Below, piece by piece: positions 36,946 to 52,050 of a DNA stretch of 64,000 nucleotides (positions are counted from its first letter, which is position 1; the number at the start of each line of letters is the position of its first letter). Under the pieces are notes generated by a model, which saw only the letters and a program-made list of their open reading frames with translations, ran no database searches and had not been told where the DNA came from. Made by a program: the position numbers and the translations under genes. This DNA comes from Xylaria sp. FL1777 (Eukaryota; Ascomycota; Sordariomycetes; Xylariales; Xylariaceae): the NCBI GenBank assembly GCA_022578965.1, contig MU400585.1:62001-126000 (forward strand), in the 5' to 3' direction.

Positions 36946-39749
36946 TACTTACTTATTGTTTAAAAATAAATTAGCACTTTTTTATTGTTTTTTATTTTTT
37001 TAATTTAAAAGATTTAAAAGCTATAAAACTACGCTATACTAAATATAATTTATTAACTATATTATCTTTAAAAATCTTAAGCACAAAATTAATATTAGCA
37101 TATATTATTATAATATTAAAAGCACATCTAATAAATTTTAGGTTTAAAAAAACAACAAGTTAAAACTAGATTAATCCTAGTATTTAAGTTAAAAAATCTG
37201 CATTAAAAGTTATAAATAGTTTTACTTTTTAAGCTTTTTTTATAACTAAAGTTAGGCTTTTAAAAGCTATAATAACAATTAAAACATAAAAAAAGTATAA
37301 AGTTTAATTAAATAGCTTTAAAAGTTATTTTGTTTATATATTATTAGCAATAAAATCATATAAAATGTTATACTTAATTAAGCAATAGTTAGTTAGTTAT
37401 ATAATTAACTACATTAATATAAATAATTTTATTTAGCTAATATTTTAAAAAGTTTAAATAAATAATTACTATTGTTTAAATATTATTAAATAGTTATATA
37501 TTTTATATTAAATACTTTAATAGTAAAGTTAAAAAAACATAAGTATTGCTTTATGTTTAAAAAAAGTTAAAGTATAGTTTTATTAAAACTTGTTTATTTT
37601 TATATATTTATACCTCGTATTACTATATAATATAAAAGGTTTTATAAAGCAATAAACAGCTAATAAATTATTCTAGATATAAAGGTATATAAAGCTATAA
37701 ATTAAACTAAGTTTTCTAAAAAAATCCAGAACTACGCTAATAAATGCTTTCCTGTTTAAATCTAAACGTTGCTTACTTTTAAGTTTATTATTTAAATACT
37801 AAGATTTTATAGCTTAACTATTTAAACATAATTTAAATAGCTATTGCATTTTTAAACTTAGTTTAGTGTTATATTATAGCTATTTTAAATCAAAATATTA
37901 GCACTATTAAATTTAGCATATTTTTTACAAGTAATAAAAACTATAAAAATGCTATATAAAAATAATTTATATTACACTTAATTCTTAATAAAAGTAATTA
38001 ATATATAACTGTTTTTTTTTTTTATTATATAATATTAACTTAATTATTATTTATATAATTAGTATAATGCTTTGCTAAAAAACTAGTTGTAACATTTTTG
38101 TTGTTTAAACTTTGGATTTTTTCTAGTTTAATAACTTATTATAATATAATAATTTATAAATACTTTTACAATAGTTTACCTAAAATATAAGTTTTTAATG
38201 CCTTTAGATTTATTAATACATAAATTATTAATGTAAAAAAGCAAACTTTAAATACTTTTAATTTTATAGCGTAGCTTACTAGTTATTTAATTTTTTAAAA
38301 TTAATTAAACAAATTTGTTTTATTTGCAAGTTTTAAACTATAAAAACAAATATGTTTTATGCTATCTTTATTTTTTATAGCTAAAAGTTTTTTTTTGTTT
38401 AATTTATTAATAACGTTTAATATAACTTTAACTTTTTTATTGCTAAACTTGCTTTTTTATTATTATACAATGTTTTATTTTGCTTTAAAAAACAATATTA
38501 ATTAAAAAAACTTTAAATCATTAGCAATTATTATGCTAAGTAAAACAGTATTAAAACCTAGTATATTTAGTTCTAAAACAATTTTTTTGTAAAGTTTTAT
38601 GTAATAATTATTTTATAGCACAACCTTTTATTAAAGTTATTTATAAAAGAACTAAAGTTTTGCTTTAATATATAAACGCTATAAAAAAAAAGTACAAATA
38701 TTACGAACTACTTAATACTAGTTTTAATTAGTATAAACTAGTTTAACTTAACTATTAAGCAAAAATTATTTAATACGTGTAAAATATTATAAATAATATT
38801 TATTTTTTTTTTAATTTTTGCGTTGTTTGTTAATAACATTTATGCAATAATTTAATGCGCTAAGTTAACTAAGTTAGTAATACTAATTTAAACTAAAACA
38901 AAAATTTTGCAAAGGTTATTTAATGCTGCTTATATTTTTTACGTACTATAAAAACCAAAAAGCAGCTTGTATAAATATGCTTATTTTGCATTAGATTTAT
39001 TAATATTAAGCAAATGCTAAAGTATATTATAGCTAATTATTTTAATATAAGCTATTTTTATTAATATTTTAAAAAGCTATATTATTTTAGTTTTATAAAA
39101 AAACAATTAATTTTTTTGCATATTTTATATGAATACATTATTAAGTTTTATGCTAAAGATTAAAAACAATTAACAAATGTTTATTGCTAATTAAAAAAAC
39201 AAATTACAGTTTAAAAACAAAATGTTTTATGTATTACTACTGCTTTGCTTTATGTAATTTCTAGTTTACGTAATATTATCTGAGTTTTTTAAATAAATAT
39301 TATAAAGCTTAAACTATAAAATATTAAAGATTTATTATATATATGTTATTAATAAGTTATAAATGCTTTAGCTTAGTTAAAAATTAATAATTTATTATAT
39401 ATAAATATTTTTATTAATAATATAACGTTAGCTAGTTTTTTAGTTAATAATATATTACTATTATTAATAAATAAAATATGTATTTTTGCTAAAGAAAATC
39501 TTAATATTGCTTAAGCAAACTATATAACTAACTAAAACTTTATTTTTAGTATATTAATTAAGCAACTATAAAGCTTTCAATATATTTTTAGCACTAAGCA
39601 GCAGTAGTAGCTTAGCTTAATAAAACGAAATAATTTAATAAAGTTTAGTATATTTGCAGTATTTAATAAAAACAAAAATATTTAAAAAACTAATATTAAT
39701 AAAAACGCTATTTTAAAAATTAAAAAAACTATATTAAATATAAGTTTTT

Positions 39750-42340
39750 ATAGCGCTACTTTACTTAAAAGTAGTATTAATACTGCTTGTTTTATAGCAA
39801 AAACTATTAATTTTACTAAAATTAATAATATAAAGTATTTTAAAATATAGCAGTACATTAGCTTTACTAACTGCTTTAATAAAGATTTTTATTTAAAAGC
39901 ATTTTTATATTTCTTTTTATATAAAAAAAAAAAGCACAAAAACGCTTTTGCTATTAAAAATAATATTTATGCTTGCAATACTAGCGTTAATTAAAACGTT
40001 TAGGTTTAATATTATTTTTTATAATACAAAAGTTATTATATAACAAATCTTTTTTTTTTATTTTTACTTATAAATAATAAAATTTAAAATAATAGCACTT
40101 TTATTTTAAAGGCTTTAATTAAACAAAACGCATAAGCTATAGTTTAAAAAGCATGCTGCTTTTTAAGCTTAGCAAATTTAAATGCTAAAAAGCGCTTTAT
40201 TTGCTATTACAAATATTATAGCAATTTATATATTAAAACTATACTAAAAAATATTTAATTAATTAAGTATAAATAGCTTTACTTCTGCAAACAAAAAAAT
40301 ATTCTTAAAAGTTAATTATAATTGCTAATTATTACGCATAGCTTACTTATAATTTAGTTTACTATTAATCCTAAGAATTAAAGCAGCTTTATAATTTTTA
40401 AAATAGCGCTTTTTAAAAACTTAGCATAAACTAAAGCACTAAATAAATACTAAGTAAGCTTTAATAATAATTAATAAAGCCTTAAATTTGCTAAAACTAT
40501 ATATTAAGATTTTATAGCTACTATTTAAATGTTTTAAATATATATAAACATATTTATTAAAAACGTAATAAAAGCTAAAGCATTTAGTAAAGTTATTGCG
40601 TATTATAGTATAATAAAAAACAATAATTAAAAAAGCTTTTATTTACATAAAATATTATAGCTAGCTAATAATATTATAATATATAAACTAACTAATAACT
40701 TAGCTATTAATAAAATCTTAGGCTTAAAAAAGCATATTATTAGTTATATAAATTTTTTTTTTAATAAAGTATGCTATGCTTACTAAATAATTAAAATTTA
40801 AAATACTAATAAAAGAAGTAATATTTAAATAACAATTTAGTTAATAATATTAGTTATGCTATTATTTATATTAACGTTTTAAATATACTAAAGCATTTTT
40901 AGTTTAATAAAACATTATTAATATTACATATAAAATAGCAGCATGCTTTTTTAAACGCTTATAATAACTGTTATGTTTATATAAACATTTATTAAAAAAA
41001 ACTACATAAAAAAACAGCTTATTAATTTAGCTATCTTTAAATATTAATAAAAGCAACATATATAACTAAAAATAGCTTTATTAAAATTAAAAAAAACTAT
41101 TTGCATGTTAGCAAAACTAATTTAATTATAGCATTAATATTTTAATATAACTATAACTTTACATTTTTATAAAAACGCCCTTAAACTTTTTTTATTATAT
41201 ATTATATGCTAAATTATATAACAAAAGTGCTAATTAAACATTATAAACCTATAATATTTGCAAAGAAAATTCTAAATTAAATAGCATAATATTAATAAAA
41301 ACAACTTTATAAAAAAAACATAAAAAAAGTAAAAAGCAATTTTATTATGCTATTTTTTATAACAAATAATAAAGCTAATATAGTTTTTTGCAAGTTTATA
41401 GCTTTGCTTTTTAATAAGCTAACAACTGCTTAAAAGCTTTTAGCTATTAAAATTTATGCTAATTTGCTTAAAATGCTAAACTATTATTTATTTATAAAAA
41501 ACTAAGCTATAGTTAATTTTAATTACTTTTATACTTATATATTAAAAGTTCTTTTATAATGCATAATTAACTGCTTTAGTTTTAATGTTATTTAGCTACT
41601 ATTAAACTTATTAAGCAAAAAAAGTTAAGTTTTTTTTTATATGCAAGTTTATACGCATAAAAAAACAATGCTTTAAAATATATGTTTATATAATTATATA
41701 AGCAGCTTTTATTTTACAAAAAAACCAAAAAAAGAATTATTACTATATTATTTTCTAATAAACAAAAATATTCCCTTTTCTAAAAAAATAGTTCAAAAGC
41801 TTGTTAATAAAAAGCAGATTTTAGTTCTTAGTAAACAACTTATTAATAGTATAAATATAAACGATTTAAATTAAAGCGCTATACTAAAGCTTTTATTATT
41901 TGTTTTATAGCATTGTTTTAATATTTTAATTAAAATGCTTGCTTTTAAACTTTAGAATTATTATTGCGCTTAGTTAAATAGCAAGCTTTTATTTAAAGTT
42001 AAAAATTTAAATTAGCTAAAAAAGTCAAAAAAAAAAGCAACAAAAAACGCTAAAGCATAAAAAAATTAATAAGCTAATTTAATAAATAATAATAACTTAC
42101 TATTTACTAATAATTAGCAATTAATAAACGTAAAAAAAAACTAGCTAAAGAAATTTCTGCATTTTTTACGCTATAATTTTAACTAGTTTAAATAGTTACT
42201 TAAAAAAGTAAATAAGCTACTTAATATATTAAATAACTTTAAACAACTTATTTAGCAAGCAAACGTTAAAAACGTTAAAAATACACGTTTTAATATATTT
42301 ACTAAAAATTAAACAAATATTTTTAACTAGATAAAAAATA
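39750..42340 (+). pseudogene. Possible plus-strand coding remnant, clearest at 41940-42340
   Basis: Not recognised. From about 41950 one frame reads as a basic, Gln-rich protein when TAA and TAG are taken as former Gln or Arg. It includes FKLAKKVKKKSNKK, AINKRKKKLAKEISAFFTL and LASKRQKRQKYTF. The region from 39750 has other Lys/Tyr-rich frames, but no frame dominates. The K/Q-rich character is like the tails of mobile-element proteins. The boundaries are only approximate. Confidence 0.25.
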
Positions 42341-44690
42341 ATAAAAATAATAATAATATTATACTAGCTAAACAAATTAGCATTATATTAATATAACTAG
42401 TATAACTTAAATTAGCAATTTTAAAAAACTATATTAAAAAAAAAAATAAGTATATTGTTTTAAAAAAGCTAAGTTGCATATATAATTATAAAAACTTAAT
42501 TAAAAAAAGTAAGTTTATAATACTAAGTTTTAAGTTTAACTAAAATTAATAGTATTTTTAAATATTAGCATTAAATAATTTTAAAAGCAATACTACTTTT
42601 GTTAAATATTTTCTTTTAATAAAATACTGCATTATTAGCTGTATAATATATACAAAAAAAAGTTTAAATGCAAAACAAAGTAAAGCAGTTTTGCTTATAT
42701 GCTAAAAGCTTAACTTTAATGCTAACGTAATACAAAAAAATATACTAAAACTACTTATTACTATTAGTTTTTTAAAAAAACAAAGCAGCACTAGAAAATC
42801 TGTTATTATTTAAGCTATATATAAAGTGTTTTTTTAGTTAAAAAAAAAAACAAAATATTAATTACTGCTTTTATTAAAAGCGCAGCAGTAAGTATTAATA
42901 GTATTACAATATATTTAGCAATAAAGTTTAAAGTATATAATAAACAAACTTTTTAAAGTTTAACATTAAGAAATAAAAATATTATATAACTATAACAAAA
43001 TAAGCTTGTTTTTATTATTAATAAAATTAGCATAATTTTAGCTAAACTTTTATTTTAAGTTAAAAAAGCTATATATAAAAACTATAACATAAAAAACAAA
43101 AAACAATTTAGTAGCTTTTTATATATTTTTATAGCTAGCAACTTTGCTTAGTTTTTTTTAATAGGTAGTATATTACTAGCTAAAAGTTTAACAAATTTAA
43201 TAGCTTTTATATAAACAATATATAGCTATACTTTAAGTAAGCATTTAACGCATAAAAAATAAAAAAAATACTAATAATAAAACTTAAAAAGCAATAATTA
43301 TAATTTTAGTAATTAATATATATAAAATATAAATAACAAACATAAAAGTTATACTATTTATAAAACTATTAAAATTATAAATAATAGTAATAAAAAAGCA
43401 ACAATTGCTTAAATTGTTTGCGCTATTAAAAAAGCTAAAAGTTTAACACTAATAAAAAACGTTGCAAAATTAGTTTGCTTAAAACAGCAAATAAAAGCAT
43501 AAAGCAATATGCAATTATGTAGTTTTTTAAATTAATTTTGCTTTAAAACTTAAACCAAAAAAAACTAAAATACATTAAATGTTTAAGCAACAAATAACTT
43601 TTTATTGCTTTATTTTAAGCTTATTAATAAATTTTAATTTATTATATATAATAATAAGCTATAGCATATTATTAACTTTAAAGTAACATAGTTATTTTTA
43701 TAGTATAATAACTATGCTTTGTTTTTATTTATTTTTTTATTAAAACATAAGCTAAATATATTAATAATAAAATACTTTACTAAAGTTTAAAAATACCTAT
43801 ATGTACAAATAAATACAAGTAATAAAAAAAAAAAAAAAAGTTTTTATAAAAACATAAAATTTAACTTAGCTATTTTAGCTTATAATTTATTTAGTAAAAA
43901 AATGCTAATTATTATAATAACTAACATTTATTCTAGTTTAAATATAATAAACAGAAGTAAATTTTTAGCAAAAAGATTTATTTTGTTTTTTATAGTAATA
44001 TATATTTGCTTAGTACTAAATGTTTATTTTTATATAAAACTGCTTGCTTATGTTTTTATTAAAAAAGTAAATAACAAAACAATATATTATTTAGCTTTAA
44101 AAAGTAATATTATATTACTATTTTTTAGTTTTAAGAAATAAAAAGTAAAAGTACTAAAAGTTATTAAATTGCTTGTTATTTTTAGCTAAACAAGCATAGC
44201 TTATATAATTAGCTTAGCTATAACTAAGTATAAAGCCTAAAAAAAAACGTTTCTTAAGGTTGCTTTATGTTTAAACAAAACAGCAAATAGTAGTAAAAAA
44301 ACTAATAATAAAAAAAAAAGCAGTAAAAAATTCTTATTTATATATGTTTAATTATTAAGGTTTACTAATTTAAATAGCATATAATTGCTTAGCAATATAA
44401 AGCTAAATATCTTTTTAAATATTTGCTTTTTTGTTAATTGCTAAGTATTAATAAATAAATTAAATAATATAAACATAAAAACTAAATTAAAAAACAAATC
44501 TATTAATATAAAAAAAAAAGAAATATAAAATAATTAAAATCTTATAATATGTTAACTACTTGCTAAATAATCTGTATACTAAACAAAAAACTAATAGTTT
44601 TTAGCCTAAAAAATTAAGTTATAATAACTACAAGCATTAAAATAATAAAGCTCTTAAAAGCATAAAATAGCATTATATTTAGTAGTAATA
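42341..44690. other. Gene-free A-rich DNA
   Basis: No gene recognised. The longest ATG-initiated open frame of the window, 79 codons at 43902-44141 plus, is Ile/Leu/Tyr/Lys-rich and hydrophobic, with no ribosomal, regulatory or homology context. It most likely reflects base composition and is not called. Confidence 0.55.
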
Positions 44691-44699
44691 CACTATATA

Positions 44700-44897
44700 T
44701 ATTAATTAAACTAATTAATTACTTAATTAATTAATTGATTAATTAATTAAACCTTTTGTATTAATATATTTTACTATATTATAAATAAAGTTTGCTATAT
44801 TTAAAACTTTTTAAAAAGTATATAAAATAGCTAAAGCTTTATACTTAACGTTAAAATAAATTAATTAATTAATTAATTAATTAATTAATTAATTAAT
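44700..44897. repeat. Two TTAA/AATT microsatellites
   Basis: Tracts of repeated attaatta at 44700-44753 (interrupted by one cttaatt and one ttgatt) and at 44857-44897 (about ten uninterrupted units). They are separated by about 100 bases. Confidence 0.95.
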
Positions 44898-44959
44898 AAT
44901 ATATTAACTATTAAAAATGTTTAGCTTAACTGTTTAATATGTTTAATTTATTAATTAAG

Positions 44960-45140
44960 CTAGCGTTATTTTAGCAACCCTTATATAAAAGCTGCTTTTA
45001 TGCTATATGCACATTTATGTTTTCTTTTTGCTACCTTACTTTTTTACCTCTTATAAAAAAGGTAAGTTTTCTGTAATAATTAATATGTTTTTTAGCCCAC
45101 TTACCGTTTTTTTAAACCTATTAATAGCTAGCTATAGCAT
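44960..45140. other. Less mutated island with an inverted repeat
   Basis: Cytosine-rich for this window (agcaaccct, gctaccttac, tacctc, agcccacttaccg). An inverted repeat pairs cttacttttttacc-type sequence (45035-45046) with ataaaaaaggtaag (45052-45066) around a short loop, with one bulged base. No open frame. It may be a small insertion younger than its surroundings or a remnant with a hairpin terminus. Confidence 0.55.
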
Positions 45141-48100
45141 TAATAGCGTACTAATTAGCTAAATAAACAAGTAGTACTTATAAAACAAAAAAAAAGAAAA
45201 AAAGTTGTTATATATTCTTTAATGTTACTTTTTTTTTAATTTAAAGCACTTTTTAAGTTTTAAAGTAGCTAGCTTATAGCGCACTTTAAAACTTGTAAAA
45301 AGCTTACGTTTTTTTTAATATATATACTTAACTAACCTTTCTATATATAGCTATATAAAATATATAAATAAATAATAAAATAAATTATAATAAATAAAAT
45401 AATTATATAATATATTTAAGCATAGCTTAGTTGCAATATAATTAAACAAAAAGTATACTTGTTTTTTTATAAACTTAGCAATAAATTTAAAACATATAAA
45501 AAAAACAAACAATAAAAATTATAAAGGTTTAGCATTAATTAAGCATGTTTTATTTAATTATTTTATTTCTTTAATACTAATTAATTTATTGTACTAAAAT
45601 ATATACTATATAGTTTATTTAGTATATAAAAGTATTAAACTAATATTTATAGCTATACTATTTTATTTTATGCTACTTTATTTTAGTAGTAATAATAAAA
45701 TTAGTGCTAAGAACTAAAAGGTATAATTACTTTATATTTAAAAAAAAAAAAAAAAAACGCAAAACGCTTATAATTTTTAATAGCAATAAAAATATTAGCA
45801 CTACTTAAGTTATTAATATAGTAAATAATAGCTATATATTTATAAATGCTAGCAATAATAAAAATAATAGTACTACTTAAGTTATTAAAGCAAAAATTAA
45901 AAACTAAAAATATTATATTTTTAATAAAATTTGTTTTTAAGCGCTACTTTTTATTATAAGCATTATAACTAGTATAGCTTAATCTTTAGTATATAATTAT
46001 TAGCTAAAAAGTTAGTTTTGCTACTATTATTTATTATACTAATAATTAATTTTTTTTTAGTAATATTATTAAGCTTTTTATTAAAGCTTTTTATTTTTTA
46101 TTTTTAAAATGCCTTTTTTGCAAAACAATAAACCAAATTTAATAAGCTTACCAAAAAAACTAATTTAAAACGTAAAAACAGCACATATAAAAAGTAATAC
46201 TATATGCAATTATTACATAATTACGTATTTTATTTAAAAAGCATAATTATAACAAAACTTGTTTTTTTTTTTTTATTAGTATTATTATTAAATAACAACT
46301 AGTTTTATTTAACTTTTTAAATTTTTTTTAAATAAGCTTATAGTTATAAATATATTTTTAATTTTTAGTTCTTAAAACTTCTTTTCTGCACAAACAAATT
46401 GCTAAAATAAAAAGAAAAGCTATAATAATATAAATATTTGTTGTTAAAATCCGTAAAATTAAAAAAAAATATAAATTTATTTAGTATTGCACTTAAAACC
46501 TTTGTTTAATATTAATTTTAAAGTATAACACAACTTAAAATTTAAAAAATTAATAAATATTTAAAAAAAACCAGATTTAATTACATTATTAATAATTTTA
46601 CTATAAAGTTAATACTAAGCAATAAAAAATCAAAAGTAAAAAAACAGTTAGCTATAATAGCTTTATGCTAACTAAAAGCTTAAAGCTATTAAAAAAAAAA
46701 AAAACAATTGTTATGCTTTACTTTTATAAAAAAATTAATTAATAAACTATTAGTTAAGCTTTTATGCATTAATTTTTGCAAAAGCAAAAAATTGTTTATA
46801 TATAAGGCTTAAAATCTAGCTGCTGCTTTAATTCAGGTTATAAGCTTAATATTATTTAAACAATGTTTTAAATGCTTAAAAAAATATAGCAAATTTTTTA
46901 GCTGCATTATTTCTTGTTTAGTAGATCATTAATTTTAAATATAATATATATATACTAATTATTATTATAAAAGCAAAAAATCCTTTTGTTTATTTAAAAA
47001 ATCTTATATATATTAGCTATTTAATTTGCTATTTATACTATATAATACTTATTAATAAAATAAAATCAATAAAAAATTAATTTTTTAACGTTATAATTTT
47101 AATACTACTAAAATCTTTATTACTTTTTATAAACTAAAAACTAGTTTTATAAACACATAATAAAAAAGATTTATTTATGTTTATTATTGCTTATAAAAGC
47201 AAATATTTATAAAATAGCTATATTATAATTAAAAATAGCATTAAAACAACAAACGTTAATTATAACACTTAAAAACAAATAAAGTTATTTACTTTAAAAA
47301 AAGCTTATGCTTAAAATGCTCCAAACAAAAACGTTTATAGCATTAAACTAACTATTAAGTGTACTTAATACACCAGAAAAAAATGGCCCTTTTATAAGTA
47401 TTTTATAAAACTGTTTTAAAATGTTATAAAGCAGCTTTATTTAAATATGCGTTTTAATAATATAAAAACAAATAAAACTAATTATATATTAAATAATATA
47501 TTACTATAAAAAGTAAAACAAGTATTGCTTGCTATAAAAAACATTAATTTTATTATAAAAAAAATCAATTTTATTATTTTACAAGAATTTAAATGATTTC
47601 TTTACTTAAAAAAAATAGCTAACAATAATTACTAAATATTTTACCTTTATAACATATATACTACTACAATTAAATTAATAAATAGCTAAAATAACTAATA
47701 GATTTAAAAAAAAAACAAATCTAAAATTAAAACTTAAATATTATAAGGTTTTTTATAATAACTTATAACTTATTTATTAACTTAAAAAAACTAAACTTAT
47801 ATTAATTAATATTAGTTATATATTATAAAATATTGCTATTTATTATAGTTATAGCAAAAAACTTAAAAGTATATATATAATATAATAAACTACTTAAACC
47901 TAAGCTATTTTTTTATACTTTATACTGCTAATAAAGCAGCTATTCTTAGCGTGCATTATATATTTGCTTAAGTAAAAACAAGGTTTTCTTGCGTAAATTG
48001 TTCTGTTTATTTTTTAACCTAACTAATTAATTATGCTTATGTTTTAGTTATTACTAGTGTTTTTTTTACTTTATAATTACTTACTTTATAAACCAAACAT

Positions 48101-51100
48101 AAAAAGTACAGTAGTAGTTCATTTTAGCTAACAACAATAAGAAATATTTTAATATATAATAGCTAAAACATATGTTATTTAATAGTAGTAATAAATAGTT
48201 TAGTTTAGCAGTTTGCTATTTAATTAACATAAAACATAAATTAATTATAATATAATATATAGCTTTAGTAGTAAAGTTTTAATTGTTAGTTAATTTAAGT
48301 ATAATAATTATATAGCTATAAGCTTTAATAGTTTAACATAATATATATATAATAAATTTATACTTATAAAAGTTGTTTTAATACTAAACGTAATATAACG
48401 CTTTACTTAAAAACAAAGCTTTTAGTTTTGTATTATTAACTGGTTAATTATTATTTAGCTTTAAATAATAAAATATAAAACATAAAAAATTAAGCGTTAT
48501 ATTTATTGCTTAAATATTAAGCAAACTATAATAGTTATAAATAAGTAGCTAGTTTGCTATAATGCTAATTCTATATGTTATTAATAGTTCTTAAAAGTTA
48601 TTACTATTAAAAAAAAAGTTGTTATAAATCTTTAATAAATATATAGGCTTAGCAAAATTCGTTAATTAAATATAAAAAAATAAAAACTAATAATATTATA
48701 TAGCATACTATACAGTTATAATTATAAAACTTCAAAGTACTTTAGTTAAACTACTACTAGTTATTAAATAATAATTAAAAGCAATAATTAGTATATTAAT
48801 ATAGTTTATATAAATATTAACAATATATATAAGCTATTTTTTAAGTTAATAACTATTGCTAAAAAGCTTAAAGTAAATAAAAAAGCAATATAATATAGCA
48901 AATAAAATAATAATATAACTAGATCTTTATTAACTAAAATAAGTTATTTTTAAAAAATAAAAAACATAAAAATATAATCTAAAATAATATAATTATAATA
49001 AAACTATATATAATCTTGATTTTTTTATAAAAAGCAATATATTTAATAATTAATAAATAAAAGTTTGTTATAATTAATAAAAGCAATATATAGTAAAGCA
49101 AAAAAATTTACCTTTATTTTATATATTTTACTACAAAAATGTGTTATAAAAACATAAAACATTAAAACACTTTAGCAAAAATTAAACTAGTATAACTATT
49201 AACTAAATAAAAGTATTATAATATAAGCATTTTTAATGTTAATAGTATATAATATATGCTGCTTAAACTTAACAAAAAGTATAAAACAAAAGCGTATTAG
49301 TTCTTAAAAAAATTAAAATAAATATATTAAAAGCATTTTTAATAATTAAAAAAAAAAAAAAAGAAATGCTATATATATAGAAAACAAGCAGTTTTAATTG
49401 CTTGTTTTTTTAAAACAAGATCTAACAATATTTTTTAATATTATTAATACTTAAAACGTAGTAGCTATAAGTATTAATGCTAATATATATAGCTTAAAAA
49501 GTATATATTTATAAAAGCTTTTAATAACTAAATATAGCTTAGTTATATAGTTAAACATTAAAATATTACTGCAATATTTCTGCTTTTATAATAAACTTTT
49601 TATAAACTATATTATTAAAAATAGTTATATTTTAATTATTAACTTTAATTAATTCTGTTTTGTTTAAATGCTAAATTTCTAATGTTTTAATTAATTAAGT
49701 ATATTTAAAAGTAGTTATAAAATAAGTATATTATATTTCTTTTTTATACTTAAAAAAAAAATATAGTTCTTATAAGCTTTTTTATTTTATTTTAATATAA
49801 GAAAATATAAAAATTAAAGTATTTATAGGCTTTTATAAACATATTATGCAGTAAAATAACATAAAACAATATATTATTTCAAAAAAAAAAATAACTAATA
49901 ATGCTATAATAGCGCATTTTGTAGTATTATGTTATATTTACTTAGCAATATATTTTAATTATAACGTAAAAAACTAAAAGTTATATAGCAAGTTAAGCTA
50001 AAGCATTAACTTTTTATTTTTACTTAAATAGCTTTTTTAGTAAAATGTTAAATTAGCTAAAGCTTAAAATAACTGTTTAATATAGCATTAGCTAATTAAT
50101 TTTAATTAACTAAATTTAACTATTTGTATTAAAAGCAATAATTTGCTACCTTGTTACAAATGTAATTTATATTAAGTTAAACATATTTATTAATCAAAAA
50201 AAGTATAAATTAGTAAGTTAATAAATAAGTTAACTAGTTAATTAATTAGCTAGCTAACTAGCTAACTAGCTAACTAAGCGCTTTAATTTAAAACTTAGTT
50301 AAAACAGTAGTACTTATAGCAATAATTAATTAATATAAAAATAAAAGTGTTATATCTTTAGCAAGGTTTATAGCTATATATATTAAGTAAATTAATTAAT
50401 TAAGTAAATATAAGTTAGCTTATAAAGCTATTAATATTATTAAGTAACTATATAGTTAAAAAAAAGTCTTAAAAACAACCTAAAATAACTTATATACTAT
50501 AAGCTATCTAAAAAAGCGTAAGTATTTCTAAAACAATATAAATTATATTGCATATAAAATACCTTAGTTTTTAAAGAAATTTTAAACGTTTATAAAATTT
50601 ATAAAGTTTATACGTTAATAGCGCAACAAAAGCATAAAAATATTGCTGCTTAAAAACAAAATTCTTAAATTAAAAAATAAAAGTACTTTAAAACTAGCAC
50701 TAATTATACTATGCGCTAAGTATTTTAAAAAACTTAAAAAAGTATTAGTTTAAAAAGTTAAATAGTTTAATAAAAATGTTTAGTTATAAAGTTATTAGAA
50801 ATAAAAAAGCTAGCAAAAATATAATAAACTAATTATTTAATTTAAGTTATTTTATTAAAAATATTGTTAAGTTATAATTAATATATATTTAAAAGCAGTT
50901 TATATAAATTAGTACTACAAAAAAAATAAGTTTAGTTTAATAATAGCTTTACAAAACTGTTTAGCTATTAAAAGTTCTAAGATAGCTTTATAAAAATGTT
51001 TAGTTATTTTAGTTAGTAGTTAATTTATGCGCAATATATATACTAATATGTTTAATTTATATTTAAATAGTATAACGTATATATAAATATATATAATTAA

Positions 51101-51752
51101 AAAGGTTGTTTAAAAGTAAATAAAAAAAAAAGTTATTAATAAAGCTATAACTTACTTAAGTAAAGATTTTTTAAGCATTATTAAAGTTAAAAAATAAAAT
51201 GCAATTTATATAAAAGTGTACTAATTGCAAAAATAGCTAACAAAGCTATATATAACTAAAGTACTAATTATATAAGTATTAAAAAAAATGCTTGTTTGCT
51301 TACTTTTGCTAATTTTACTTGTTTTAATAACTAACTTTACTATTATTATTATTATTACTACTTTAGCTTATGTTTATTTTAGTATATCTATAGATTTAAT
51401 TTATAGCTAAAAATAACTGCTAATTTATTATAGTTATTTAAAAATCTACTTTGCTTTAGCTACTATGTTTTTTATAGTACGTATTTTTGTTTAGCTTAAT
51501 TTAAGTATATATACTAATTAATGTTTAACTTTTATATATTATAAACTGCTTATTATAATACCTTTTAGCAATAATGCTAATCCTAAAAATAAAAGTAAAT
51601 AATTTAATGTAATAAGGTTATATTTAGCTAATATTTATAAAATATATATTTATTAAGCATACTAAAATCTTAAAGCTATACTATTATTATATTAGCTATG
51701 TTATAATAGTATATAATATTTTTTTTATTGCTAGCTTTTTATTATTAATTAT
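45141..51752. other. Gene-free mixed AT-rich DNA
   Basis: No gene or RNA recognised. A short segment near 47930-48010 reads AILSVHYIFA, a stop, VKTRFSCVNC on the plus strand and keeps an unusual density of Cys, Val and Arg codons, but it is isolated. A few CC and GG survive near 47340-47400 (gctccaaac, caccag, atggccctt). An AACTAGCT array lies at 50228-50277. Confidence 0.5.
50228..50277. repeat. AACTAGCT short tandem array
   Basis: Repeats of ctaactag in tandem, each containing the palindrome CTAG. A similar aactagctagtt palindrome occurs in the L15 LTR; no other link between the two is visible. Confidence 0.85.
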
Positions 51753-52050
51753 TAAGGTAAAATAAAGTAGCTAAATAAGCTAACTAGTTAATTAAAGTAA
51801 GTTTAAGCTAAATTATATAGTAGAAATAAAGAAGTAAATATTACGCTAAATTTTAAAGCATAAACTTAAACATTATAAACAACATAATAAAAATTAGCTA
51901 TAGTTACTTTATTTATATTATTATATAGCTTTTTTATTAATTGTTTTATTTTTTAATTTATATATAGCTTAATTGCTTAAATATATAAGTTATAACTTAT
52001 TTTTTTATAATTAAAGTATTATAATAAATTTAACGTAATTATACTACTGC
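51753..52050 (+). repeat. L15 LTR of the inverted copy
   Basis: Matches the reverse complement of 30887-31190 from the first base. About 30 bases covering the last LTR nucleotides and the candidate primer-binding site are missing: after atactactgc at 52041-52050 the sequence resumes at aattttttact, which in the full element lies beyond that site. Confidence 0.88.

Larger units (their letters stand above)
34909..39700. other. Gene-free A-rich DNA
   Basis: No gene recognised. It contains a TA microsatellite at 35759-35784 and a short tandem repeat at 36716-36945, described separately. The rest is mutated sequence with stops in every frame. Confidence 0.55.

Noticed and set aside
43902..44141. 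79-codon ATG-initiated frame as a small membrane protein.
   Set aside because: Its Ile/Leu/Tyr/Lys content is what the base composition gives, it has no context or recognisable motif, and similar frames occur at random in the window.
50228..50277. AACTAGCT array as a fragment of the L15 LTR.
   Set aside because: Only the short palindromic motif is shared; flanking LTR sequence is absent.
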